64,000 nt of DNA from Bacillus sp. FJAT-27916 (lineage in GTDB: Bacteria > Bacillota > Bacilli > Bacillales > Pradoshiaceae): positions 293,935 through 357,934 of the forward strand of contig NZ_LFZV01000001.1 of the NCBI RefSeq assembly GCF_001183965.1, in the 5' to 3' direction. Shown here in pieces: positions 34,824 through 42,790 of the stretch. Within the stretch, counting starts at the first letter, position 1. The number at the start of each line of letters is the position of its first letter. The notes under the pieces were generated by a model. That model was not told the origin of the DNA and did not search any database. It worked only from the letters and a program-made list of their open reading frames with translations. The translations under genes were made by a program, and so were the position numbers.

Positions 34824-35867
34824 ATGGTGAACGAAACGCTGAATAAAATTAAACTATTAAACCCGGAATATCCGAATAAATCAACTGGCATCATTAATGG
34901 AAAAACATCCGGTCTATTGAACTGGAATGATATTGCCTATCCGCAAATGTATGACCTGTATCAAACCCTGCTCTCTAACTTCTGGAAGGCACAGGAGATT
35001 AATATGCAGGATGATATTAAGCAATGGGATTCCTTGAGTGAGACGGAGAAGGATGTGTTTCTCCGTATTAATACCCAGTTGGCTTCCCTTGACAGCTTGC
35101 AGACACCGACGATGAGTCAGGTCATGGACTATGTCACAGACTCGAGCTTCAAGGCTATCTTCGCGGTCATTTCCCAGCAGGAGGCGGTTCATAATGAATC
35201 GTACTCCTATATCCTCAGCTCGCTTGTGCCGCTGCAGGAGCAAAACAAACGCTTCAATGAAGCGAAAGATGACCCAATTGTACAAAAGCGTAATAAGCTG
35301 ATTTTGGATGCGTATGAGCAGTTCCGCAATGAGCCGACACCGCTGCATCTGTTTAAGCTTGCGGTCAACTCAATTAATCTGGAGGGAGTTTATTTCTACG
35401 CTGGTTTTGCTTTCTTCTATCATCTAGCACGCCACCAAAGAATGCTGAAGACGAGTACGATGATCAGCTATATCCAGCGTGATGAAATGCAGCATGCTTA
35501 TTTCATCTCCCAATTCATCCGTATTTTGCTGACGGAAAATCCGGAGTTGAATACAGATGAGAATATTGAATATATTTACCGCACGATTGGAGAGGCGGTT
35601 GAGCTTGAGAAGGAGTGGTCCCGTTTCATTCTGAAGGATATTGAGGGCATTGACCTGGATGAGTTCGAGAACTATGTGGAGTACTTGGCTAACAAGCGCT
35701 TCCGCCAGCTGGGACTTAAAAATCTTTATCCGGAACGCAATAACCCAATGCCATGGATTCATGTATTCAGCGATGAGATGATTAATGAAACGAAGTCTGA
35801 TTTCTTTGAGCAGAAATCACGTACCTATACGAAGGTTACTCAGTCAAATGGATTTGATGAGCTCTAA
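34824..35867 (+). CDS. Class I ribonucleotide reductase, beta (radical-generating) subunit
   Basis: 347 residues, ferritin-like dimetal protein. Predicted metal ligands are D90, E120, H123, E187, E221 and H224 (ASLDSLQ; QQEAVHNESY; NLEGVYFY; RDEMQH). The radical Tyr is Y127, four residues after H123 as in E. coli NrdB. ATG 34824 follows AAAGGAGAGAGA, 14 bp after the alpha gene. The presence of Tyr makes this a standard tyrosyl-radical enzyme; Fe versus Mn cannot be read from the sequence, but the flavodoxin gene downstream is compatible with flavin-assisted Mn activation. Confidence 0.94.
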   Translation: MVNETLNKIKLLNPEYPNKSTGIINGKTSGLLNWNDIAYPQMYDLYQTLLSNFWKAQEINMQDDIKQWDSLSETEKDVFLRINTQLASLDSLQTPTMSQVMDYVTDSSFKAIFAVISQQEAVHNESYSYILSSLVPLQEQNKRFNEAKDDPIVQKRNKLILDAYEQFRNEPTPLHLFKLAVNSINLEGVYFYAGFAFFYHLARHQRMLKTSTMISYIQRDEMQHAYFISQFIRILLTENPELNTDENIEYIYRTIGEAVELEKEWSRFILKDIEGIDLDEFENYVEYLANKRFRQLGLKNLYPERNNPMPWIHVFSDEMINETKSDFFEQKSRTYTKVTQSNGFDEL

Positions 35868-36307
35868 TGAAGGCTGCTATTATCTATACGTCGAAAACAG
35901 GGAACACAGAGGAGCTTGCACTTGAATTGCGGACTCACTTTTCTCGGCGCATTCATACAGATTTGTTTACGATTAATCGTTTTCCACTAAGCCAGCTGCA
36001 TGAATATGAGGCGATTATCATTGGCACCTATACGTGGGGAGACGGAGAGATTCCCCTTGAGATGATGTCGTTATATCAATGGATAGAGCGGGAGGAGGCC
36101 AGCCATCTGACGACAGGTGTGTTCGGAACAGGCGACAGCTTCTATCCGAACTTCTGCGGAGCGGTCGATGAATTCAGGGACATGCTTTATGTCCACACCA
36201 ATCTTGCCGCAACACTCAAGGTGGAACTTTCCCCGCAGGAGGGCGATTGGGAAAAGTGTGAGAAGTTCGCTGATATTCTAATGAATCGAATCAAACAGCC
36301 AGTATAA
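35867..36307 (+). CDS. Flavodoxin co-encoded with ribonucleotide reductase
   Basis: 146 residues. The phosphate loop is TSKTGNTEE; the second loop is GTYTWGDGEIP and the third GTGDSFYPNFCGAVDEF, the pattern of true flavodoxins rather than NrdI. ATG 35867 overlaps the beta-subunit stop (TAATG), so translation is coupled. The likely role is electron delivery for activation or repair of the beta cofactor, in place of NrdI; this is inference from the operon. Confidence 0.88.
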   Translation: MKAAIIYTSKTGNTEELALELRTHFSRRIHTDLFTINRFPLSQLHEYEAIIIGTYTWGDGEIPLEMMSLYQWIEREEASHLTTGVFGTGDSFYPNFCGAVDEFRDMLYVHTNLAATLKVELSPQEGDWEKCEKFADILMNRIKQPV

Positions 36308-36310
36308 TCT

Positions 36311-36350
36311 AAACAAAGAGGCATCTCGACGAGGAGATGCCTCTTTGTTT
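36311..36350. terminator. Intrinsic terminator of the reductase operon
   Basis: AAACAAAGAGGCATCTC pairs perfectly with GAGATGCCTCTTTGTTT across a 6-nt loop. Confidence 0.92.
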
Positions 36351-36474
36351 AGAAAAGAAGAATATAGGTGGATAATCTGAAAAAATCATAATTTATTTAG
36401 GATATTGCTTATGGATATTATCAAGATATAATTGTTATTGAATAGCAATATGGAATAATGGATGGAAGTGAATT

Positions 36475-36771
36475 ATGGATAACTATAAGAAAGTTGATGT
36501 AAATCCCGAACATTTAAAATATGTAGAAAGATTACAAAGGTTGATTTGTGAAAGATTGGGAACAGAACCGCTAAGTGAATATGAGAAACCTGAAACCATG
36601 GTTGAACAAGCTTTATTTGTTTATATTGATATTATGGAGAAATATTATCGACTTGATGAGGCGGAATGGGATGAATTCGCTAAACAATGTGCTGGAGTGA
36701 CTGACGCACCTAGAGATTTTAAGGATTTTAAAGAAATAGCAAGCGAAGTTCATGAATTATTAATAAAATAG
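36475..36771 (+). CDS. Small acidic hypothetical protein
   Basis: 98 residues, no signal peptide or TM, predicted helical, rich in Glu, Asp and Tyr. GGAAGTGA precedes ATG 36475 at good spacing. It stands alone between two terminators, and its A/T content is higher than in the flanking metabolic genes, hinting at accessory origin. I do not recognise a family; a small immunity or regulator protein is possible but unsupported. Confidence 0.7.
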   Translation: MDNYKKVDVNPEHLKYVERLQRLICERLGTEPLSEYEKPETMVEQALFVYIDIMEKYYRLDEAEWDEFAKQCAGVTDAPRDFKDFKEIASEVHELLIK

Positions 36772-36823
36772 TTTAGAGAAAATCAATCCTTTTAAGGCAA
36801 TGTACTTAGTGTGCTCTCAGACT

Positions 36824-36862
36824 GCAGACAACATCCGTTTTCGGATTTGCCTGCTTTTTTTT
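36824..36862 (+). terminator. Intrinsic terminator after the small acidic protein gene
   Basis: GCAG...ATCCG / CGGAT...CTGC hairpin followed by TTTTTTTT. Confidence 0.78.
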
Positions 36863-36982
36863 GCCCAATCGCATGATATGCATGATCAGGGTTTGTTTTT
36901 TCTATGACTATTTTCTTTATGGACAAAAAATAATTTGAAAATTATGATTAGTGTATAAAGGGGTGGTTCATTTGGGGTAAGA

Positions 36983-37837
36983 ATGGCTAAACAGCTGCTT
37001 CATTCATTTGCAGGTATAGGGTTAATGGTCATGGGGGTCATTTTGATAAGCGGCCTGCCTGCCTTATTTAGGGATATTGGTTTTCATTTCACAGATTATG
37101 TCGAAAGCATCAAGTTAGTATTTATGGCCCTGCTTTCTCCGCAGGATATGGACTATGGGGGCACCGGCAGAATGGTCTTTCCAGAAATACTAGGTCCCTA
37201 TAGGACTACGTTAAGCCTAATGGCTGTCAGTCTTTTGGGCTCTCTATTCATTTCTTTTCTGCTCACCTATATAACGCTCTTCCTCGGAAGAAGGCATCTG
37301 TCTAAAATTGAATGGGTTTTGTCCCTTCTTCAAGCACTTCCAGATTTATTCTATATTGCGTTCTCTCAATGGATGATTGTCCTCATATATAAAGGTACCG
37401 GTATTCTCATTATGGATGTAGCGAGATATGGAACCTGGCAGAGTATGATGCTGCCGCTTGTATGTTTATCGCTTCCGCTAACCTTGCTGCTGACGAGATT
37501 TCTGCTTCAGCAATTTTTGGTGGAAAAGAAGAAGATGTATGCTGAATATGCCTCGTCAAAGGGATTCACTGAGCTGTATATATTCAACCATCACATCTTG
37601 CGCAATGTCCTATTCAGCTTAATCAATTATTCTAAAACCGTTTTATGGTTTATGATTTCGAACTTGATTATCATTGAATATTTATTTAGCATCAATGGAA
37701 TTATTGGGTTTATATATCGCTATCTTACACCGGAGTTCTTTGCTATCGGTACGATTCTGCTCGCTGTGCCGGTTTTGATTGTGTATGATATGGCTCAGCT
37801 GCTTGTCCCTGAGAAGAGGAGGGATGAGGGTGTTTAA
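36983..37837 (+). CDS. ABC transporter permease, OppB/DppB-like
   Basis: 284 residues with six hydrophobic segments. The binding-protein-dependent permease signature region is around residues 190-215 (YAEYASSKGFTELYIFNHHI, the EAA-loop position). The start is ATG 36983. It overlaps the next permease gene by 14 bp. No substrate-binding protein or ATPase gene lies nearby, so this half-transporter must borrow partners or serve another role. Family usually imports peptides or nickel; substrate unknown. Confidence 0.82.
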   Translation: MAKQLLHSFAGIGLMVMGVILISGLPALFRDIGFHFTDYVESIKLVFMALLSPQDMDYGGTGRMVFPEILGPYRTTLSLMAVSLLGSLFISFLLTYITLFLGRRHLSKIEWVLSLLQALPDLFYIAFSQWMIVLIYKGTGILIMDVARYGTWQSMMLPLVCLSLPLTLLLTRFLLQQFLVEKKKMYAEYASSKGFTELYIFNHHILRNVLFSLINYSKTVLWFMISNLIIIEYLFSINGIIGFIYRYLTPEFFAIGTILLAVPVLIVYDMAQLLVPEKRRDEGV

Positions 37838-38840
37838 ATATGTCGTTAGAAATAAATCCTTTATGACAGGCTTCTTATTCTTAAGTGTGTTAATACTTTT
37901 GAGCATTGGCAATACCCTATTGAATGATGGAGAAATCCGCCAGGAAACATTTATATCAGATGAGAATGGAAATATCCTAGATGCACCGCCATATCCGCCG
38001 CTGACGGTTTTTCCGCTTGGGTCAGACCTAGAAGGCTATGATTTGCTCCATATGATGATTGAAGGGGCAAAGATAACGATTGGAATTGCTCTTTTCATTG
38101 CTGTTTTGCGTATTGTGGTTGGTCTTTTGATTGGCTCTCTTCTTGGTGTATATGCGAGAAGGTGGATTGGCCTCTTTGAAAAGGTATTCTCTAGTTTCAC
38201 TTTAATTCCACTCACGCTTGTGGCCGCCTTTTTGCTGCATAATGTATTGGTCATGCAGATGGATGGATTTGCTAATCCGTTTTGGAAGCGGGCCCTTTTT
38301 GAGGTGTTCATTCTAACGATATATGCTGTCCCAACATTGGCCATCTTTCAGGCGAATGAGATTAAGCGATTATATGGAGAGGACTTTATGGAAGCCGCCC
38401 AAGTGCTTGGCGGAGGCGGTTGGCATAAGATGAGGGTTCATATCCTGCCGCATTTAAAGGAAAATTTACTGCAGCTATCGATTCAGCAATTCATTCAAGT
38501 ATTAATTGTTCTTGCTCATTTAGGGGTTCTTGACCTCTTTTTTGGAGGTACCTTTATCGATTTTAGCGGAGGTGGTCCACCAAAGTCGATGTATTACGAA
38601 TGGTCAGGTTTGGTGGGGACGTATTTCCGCTCTCTTGCCTTCGATCCTTGGATTGCCCTCGTCCCAATTGCCTTTTTCACACTGACCATTCTTGCGGCTC
38701 AGCTAATGCTGAATGGACTAAAGAAAGCGAGTGAACAAGCGCATGAGGCGAGGAAGATAAGGCAGTCTCATACCTTGCCGCTTTCAAGCATACAGGCTGA
38801 GCAAGAGTTATTTGCCCTTCGCTCTGGAAAAGAAGCATAA
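37824..38840 (+). CDS. ABC transporter permease, OppC/DppC-like
   Basis: 338 residues from ATG 37824 behind GAGGAGG. TM1 is at about 12-30, then an extracytoplasmic stretch (about 30-85), five more TM helices, and the EAA loop MEAAQVLGGGGWHKMRVHIL. It pairs with the preceding OppB-like protein as a heterodimer. The long extracytoplasmic insert near FGGTFIDFSGGGPP between helices is longer than usual. GTG 37830 is an alternative start with better SD spacing. Confidence 0.82.
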   Translation: MRVFKYVVRNKSFMTGFLFLSVLILLSIGNTLLNDGEIRQETFISDENGNILDAPPYPPLTVFPLGSDLEGYDLLHMMIEGAKITIGIALFIAVLRIVVGLLIGSLLGVYARRWIGLFEKVFSSFTLIPLTLVAAFLLHNVLVMQMDGFANPFWKRALFEVFILTIYAVPTLAIFQANEIKRLYGEDFMEAAQVLGGGGWHKMRVHILPHLKENLLQLSIQQFIQVLIVLAHLGVLDLFFGGTFIDFSGGGPPKSMYYEWSGLVGTYFRSLAFDPWIALVPIAFFTLTILAAQLMLNGLKKASEQAHEARKIRQSHTLPLSSIQAEQELFALRSGKEA

Positions 38841-38873
38841 AAAAACAGATTGCCTTATCATAAGGCAATCTGT
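38837..38873 (-). terminator. Terminator of the P-type ATPase gene (also facing the permeases)
   Basis: ACAGATTGCCTTA / TAAGGCAATCTGT with a 3-nt loop. The A-run at 38837-38844 gives a U-run on the minus strand. Confidence 0.9.
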
Positions 38874-38878
38874 CTATA

Positions 38879-41692
38879 TCAGCTAATGGCTGTCCTTCTA
38901 ACCAGCCATTTACGAATTTCCTCACATAGCATGAAGAGAACGGTAAAGATGGGAAGAAGAATGATGTGTTGCCATTCCAATGCAGCTGTTTCAAAGACGT
39001 ATTGGAAGAATGGCGTATATGAAATTAATAAAAATAAAATAACCTCAAGGACGACTCCCCAAATCATCAAGGAATTCGGCTTATGGAAGGATTCATAGAA
39101 TGGCTTCCTCATTGATCTTGATTCTAGGAGGTTCCCAATCTGGCAGGCGATTACTGCCCCGAACCCGAGCGTGATGGCATAGCTATAGGCATGCATAACA
39201 TCAGCCGGTGCCGTATTCGTTGTGATGATATTGGTAAAGGAACGAATCTCCTCGAATGTATAGCCGAAATACCCCCAAGCAAAGAAAAAGGCGATGAATA
39301 GGCAGGCTGCCTCAATCATTCCAAGGAAGCCATAAGCCCTGAGTAATGATGGGCGGTCGAGAATATTGCTGTTTTTCTTCCTTGGCGGCTGGTCGAGAAT
39401 ATCATCATCCGGTAATTCTTTACCAAGTGAAATGGCTGGCAGGATATCTGTTCCAAGGTCAATGGCCAGAACTAATAGAACCGGCAGGGCAAGAGGGACA
39501 TTGAATAATCCCATTACAAGGAATGGAATAATCTCCGGTACGTTTGAGGCTAATATATAGCCAATGAATTTCCGGATATTCTCATATATAGCCCGGCCTT
39601 CTTTAATGGCCTCCACAATTGTTGCAAAGTGGTCATCTAATAAAACGACATCAGAAGATTCAATCGCTGCATCGGAGCCGTTTTTGCCCATGGAAATACC
39701 GATATCCGCTTTTTTTAAGGCTAATACATCATTTATACCATCGCCAGTCGCTGCTACAACATGTCCGAGACTTTGATAAGCCGTGACAATTTTCAATTTA
39801 TCCTGAGGTGTTGTCCGTGCAAAAATGACGGGATCATCCGTATCGATTTTCTTAGCCAGCTCTGCCTCGCTTAATCTCCGCAATTCCTCTCCCATAATGA
39901 TGACATGCTTATCCTTCACAATGCCTGTCTGCTTCGCAATGGAAAGAGCGGTCTTGCTGTAATCGCCGGTAACGACCGTGATTTTGACACCTGCACGGTA
40001 GCAATCACGCACCGCTTCAAGCACGCCTTCTTTCGGCGGGTCGTACATAATGGCTAGACCAAGAAGCATAAGTGTATCTTCTTCAGGTCCTGAACAAGAA
40101 ACGGCCAAGATACGGTAACCCTCGCTCGCCATTTTATCATTTACAGCATGAACCTCTTTGCGGTCTGCATCTGTCATCCTCACAGCTTGTCCATTTCGAT
40201 AAATATAGGCGCATTTGCCTGTAATCTTTAATGGGTCGCCTTTTGTAAAGTTGATCAATTTACCGGCAGGGAATGTCTCAGCTGAGTCATTTTTTGCTAA
40301 GACGGTCATATATTTATTTTCGGAGCTGAAGGGCTGAAGGCTTTCCCTGGTGAAGTGTTTTTTCGTATCTTCCACGTTTACGCCATATTTCTCTGCCGCA
40401 ATTAAAATGGCCGCCTCCGTTGGATTGCCTATGTATTCCCATTCATTCGAATCTTTCTCGGCTGTTTTTAGGACGGTCTCTGAACAAATAATTGCAGAGG
40501 TGAAAAAGCGCTTAAGTCCTGGCTGATTTCGATCGCTTACTCCGCTTAGCTTGCCGGCCTTCTCATACCCGTTGCCACTGATTTCAATTAATCCGTCTGG
40601 TGTCCATATCTTCTTCGCGACAATGGCATTCTGTGTAAGAGTCCCGGTCTTATCTGTGCAAATGACCGTTGTTGTACTAAGGGTTTCAACAGCCGATTGC
40701 TTTCTGACCAATGCATTTTTCTTAGCCATCCGCTGGACGCTCAACGCCAAGGAGAGGCTGACGGTTGGCATCAAGCCTTCCGGCACATTTGCCACAATCA
40801 TCCCAATCGCAAAGATTAAAGCCTCATTGACTTCAATATCTGTCAGGAAGACGGATACACAAAAGGCTAAGATTCCGATGGTAACAGCAAATATCGCTAG
40901 GATTTTCGTGATGCGCTGGATCTGAATCTCCAATGTGCTTTTCTCACGCTTGATTTGGGTAGTCGTTTCGGTAATCATCCCGATTTGGGTTTGTTTGCCT
41001 GTCCCATAAACGACAGCCTTCGCTTCTCCGCCTGTAATGGAAGTCCCGGCGAATACTAAATTTCTGCATTCGCTGACGGTGTCAATATGACGGGTTTCTA
41101 TGTTCTCGCTCCGGTTTACCGGCAATGATTCACCTGTCAGCATGGAGTTATTTACCATCAAACGATTAGATGAAATAATTCGGCAGTCAGCTGGCACTTT
41201 ATCCCCAGCGGAGAGATTCAGGATATCACCAGGCACTAATTGGTCGGCGTCCATCGTTCGTACTTCACCATCCCGATAGACCTTCACCCGATTCGGCATC
41301 ATTTCTGATAATGCCTGTAAGGCTTTGTCTGCCCGGTTTTCTTGAACGAATGAAAAGATGGCGTTAATCAAAATGATGGCCCATATTACATAGCTGAGCA
41401 AGGGTGTGCCGGAAATAAACGCAAGAATACTAGCCACCCAAAGCATAATGGCTAATAATCCGACAAGCTTCTCTAGAAAGCATTTAAGGGGATTGAAGGT
41501 TCTTTTTGTTTTCATTTTGTTATCCCCAAATATTTTTAATCTTGCTTGAGCTTCTGAATTTGATAAACCTGCAGAGCTTGTTTTTAAGGAAATGAGTACA
41601 TAGTCAGCTTCTTTTTCAGCCCATTTGGTTGGATCTTTCTGAGTTATTTCAAGCAAAGAGCTTTCCTTAGGTCCTATATGGTCATATTCCAT
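38879..41692 (-). CDS. P-type cation-transporting ATPase, type II
   Basis: 937 residues, full length. N-terminal cation ATPase domain (1-75), actuator loop with TGES (MLTGESLPV, about 190), phosphorylation site DKTGTLTQN at about 345, ATP-binding domain, hinge TGDGINDVLALKKADIGISMG, and ten TM helices. TM4 reads ANVPEGLMPTVSLSLAL, closer to Na,K/H,K-type (PEGLLPT) than to SERCA-type Ca2+ pumps (PEGLPA), so Na+ or K+ may be involved. That is inference from one motif. It is monocistronic, near the mrp operon but not part of it. Confidence 0.92.
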   Translation of the reverse strand: MEYDHIGPKESSLLEITQKDPTKWAEKEADYVLISLKTSSAGLSNSEAQARLKIFGDNKMKTKRTFNPLKCFLEKLVGLLAIMLWVASILAFISGTPLLSYVIWAIILINAIFSFVQENRADKALQALSEMMPNRVKVYRDGEVRTMDADQLVPGDILNLSAGDKVPADCRIISSNRLMVNNSMLTGESLPVNRSENIETRHIDTVSECRNLVFAGTSITGGEAKAVVYGTGKQTQIGMITETTTQIKREKSTLEIQIQRITKILAIFAVTIGILAFCVSVFLTDIEVNEALIFAIGMIVANVPEGLMPTVSLSLALSVQRMAKKNALVRKQSAVETLSTTTVICTDKTGTLTQNAIVAKKIWTPDGLIEISGNGYEKAGKLSGVSDRNQPGLKRFFTSAIICSETVLKTAEKDSNEWEYIGNPTEAAILIAAEKYGVNVEDTKKHFTRESLQPFSSENKYMTVLAKNDSAETFPAGKLINFTKGDPLKITGKCAYIYRNGQAVRMTDADRKEVHAVNDKMASEGYRILAVSCSGPEEDTLMLLGLAIMYDPPKEGVLEAVRDCYRAGVKITVVTGDYSKTALSIAKQTGIVKDKHVIIMGEELRRLSEAELAKKIDTDDPVIFARTTPQDKLKIVTAYQSLGHVVAATGDGINDVLALKKADIGISMGKNGSDAAIESSDVVLLDDHFATIVEAIKEGRAIYENIRKFIGYILASNVPEIIPFLVMGLFNVPLALPVLLVLAIDLGTDILPAISLGKELPDDDILDQPPRKKNSNILDRPSLLRAYGFLGMIEAACLFIAFFFAWGYFGYTFEEIRSFTNIITTNTAPADVMHAYSYAITLGFGAVIACQIGNLLESRSMRKPFYESFHKPNSLMIWGVVLEVILFLLISYTPFFQYVFETAALEWQHIILLPIFTVLFMLCEEIRKWLVRRTAIS

Positions 41693-41758
41693 CTTGCTGC
41701 CTCCTTCCTGTCTAACAATTATCTTAACATAATTTTAAGTATTTTTTGATTATTAAAA

Positions 41759-41980
41759 ATGATAGGGGGCAATCATACAGATTTGAAAAAGTTATACAGA
41801 GAGGGAGGTGAATTATTCGATGTGGGAAAACATTTGTTTAGTATTTTTCGTGCCATTGCGAAAAATAAATCAAAAAGTTTAGCTAATAAGAATGAAAGTT
41901 TGACAATTTCAACTGAACTTAAGGAAGATTTATACGGGAAATGCTTATGTTTTGTAGAAATTTTAAGGAAAAAAGACTGA
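41759..41980 (+). CDS. Possible small protein upstream of the sinI leader
   Basis: 73 codons. No convincing Shine-Dalgarno precedes ATG 41759; TTG 41783 is an alternative (65 residues). Codon choice through the second half (lysine and serine codons around KNKSKSLANKNESLTIS) looks coding, and the predicted product is helical and basic. I do not recognise it. An SD-like GGGAGGTGA with ATG at 41820 in another frame would give only 20 residues. It may be a gene remnant. Confidence 0.35.
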   Translation: MIGGNHTDLKKLYREGGELFDVGKHLFSIFRAIAKNKSKSLANKNESLTISTELKEDLYGKCLCFVEILRKKD

Positions 41981-41990
41981 TGATACAAGT

Positions 41991-42020
41991 TTGAGAGTTA
42001 CAAATAACGGCAAATAAAAT
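41991..42020 (+). promoter_or_regulatory. Predicted sigma-A promoter of the sinI transcript
   Basis: TTGAGA (41991-41996), 18-bp spacer, TAAAAT (42015-42020). Transcription would begin near 42027, about 30 nt before the GEMM aptamer and 150 nt before sinI. Confidence 0.55.
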
Positions 42021-42055
42021 GGTACATCCCGTTTATACTTGGATTAGTACCTAAT

Positions 42056-42146
42056 TATTGAAAGGGCAAACTCATGGAAAAATGAGAACGCAAAGTTTCA
42101 GGTCTAAAGTAGTGTAAACTGCCACGATGGCTGAACTGCATGAGAT
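42056..42146 (+). ncRNA. Cyclic-di-GMP-I (GEMM-I) riboswitch upstream of sinI
   Basis: Key GEMM-I blocks are in order. AAAGGGCAAAC is followed by the P2 stem CTCAT/ATGAG, with a GAAAA-type loop that can dock in the usual receptor. ACGCAAAG comes next, then the AGGTCTAAA junction, then a P3 stem in which GTAGT pairs with ACTGC and GCC with GGC around ACGAT. The aptamer ends about 35 nt before the sinI start, with AGGAGGG (42161) in between. No terminator with a U-run lies between aptamer and gene, so translational control is more likely. Recognition is by eye and not scored. Confidence 0.88.
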
Positions 42147-42179
42147 ACCAAATGTATTTTAGGAGGGAAGGGATAGGCG

Positions 42180-42323
42180 ATGTTACTAATGTATAAATTG
42201 GAGTTAGATGGGGAATGGGTAGACTTGATGTTAGCTGCCCGCGAACTCGGATTAAGTAAGGAGGAAATAAGAGAGTTTCTAAAAACGAATCAAATGCCTG
42301 AGACTATCAAAGCTTCGACATAA
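42180..42323 (+). CDS. sinI: SinI-type anti-repressor
   Basis: 47 residues. It matches the SinI dimerisation helix pair: ELDGEWVDLMLAARELGLSK followed by EEIREFLKTNQ, close to B. subtilis SinI (LDQEWVELMVEAKEANIS, EEIRKYLLLN). SinI binds SinR and releases its repression of biofilm matrix genes. ATG 42180 lies 13 bases after AGGAGG, with AAGGGATAGG closer. In B. subtilis sinI and sinR are in tandem; here they converge on a shared terminator, so sinI has its own leader carrying a c-di-GMP-I aptamer. The C-terminal tail is shorter than in B. subtilis. Confidence 0.88.
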   Translation: MLLMYKLELDGEWVDLMLAARELGLSKEEIREFLKTNQMPETIKAST

Positions 42324-42328
42324 AAAAA

Positions 42329-42365
42329 CACTCACCATTGAATTGGCGAGTGACTGTTTTTTTTT
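42329..42365. terminator. Shared bidirectional terminator between sinI and sinR
   Basis: CACTC-A-CC pairs with GG-C-GAGTG (one A-C mismatch), with A7 on the left and T9 on the right, so both convergent genes can use it. Confidence 0.85.
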
Positions 42366-42380
42366 CTGACGATTATTGTC

Positions 42381-42707
42381 TTATTTATCGGTATTACTTA
42401 GCTTCCATTTATTGAATTCAATGAATTCCCGGAATTGATCCTTAGAAACACCTGATTCCATTGCCTCTTTGACGAGATTCGCCCAATCCTGGTCCAGCGG
42501 ATAGTCTTTTGGAGTATCGTGTAAGAGAACATCCAATGGAACATTAAGGACGGATGCAATCTTTTCAAGGAATTGAATGGAAGGATTCGTCTGTATGTTT
42601 CTTTCCAATGAACTCAAATAAGATTTTGCGACGCCTGCTTTCTCTGCAAGCTCAGTCATGGATAATTTCTTTTCCGTTCTTAATCTTTTGACACGATCAC
42701 CAATCAT
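42381..42707 (-). CDS. sinR: SinR-type HTH repressor
   Basis: 108 residues. The N-terminal XRE HTH (about 1-62) has ELAEKAGVAKSYLSSLERN and TNPSIQFLEKIASVL, nearly identical to B. subtilis SinR. The C-terminal SIN domain (about 72-104; DQDWANLVKEAMESGVSKDQ then FREFIEFNKW) is the interface for SinI. SinR represses matrix operons (eps and tapA-type) in B. subtilis. ATG 42707 follows GGAAGGAAT. The gene converges with sinI and has its own promoter. Confidence 0.94.
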   Translation of the reverse strand: MIGDRVKRLRTEKKLSMTELAEKAGVAKSYLSSLERNIQTNPSIQFLEKIASVLNVPLDVLLHDTPKDYPLDQDWANLVKEAMESGVSKDQFREFIEFNKWKLSNTDK

Positions 42708-42744
42708 CTTGCAAATTCCTTCCTGAACAGTATATTTAGAAAGT

Positions 42745-42790
42745 AATTAGTTCTAATTCATATTATAATAATAACATCCTTTATATTCAA
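42745..42790 (-). promoter_or_regulatory. sinR promoter with overlapping palindromic operator
   Basis: On the minus strand TTGAAT (42785-42790), 17-bp spacer and TATAAT (42762-42767) form a strong sigma-A promoter. Immediately downstream AATTAG-TT-CTAATT (42745-42758) is a perfect inverted repeat at the expected start site. It contains GTTCTAA, similar to the SinR half-site GTTCTYT, so autoregulation is possible. Confidence 0.6.
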
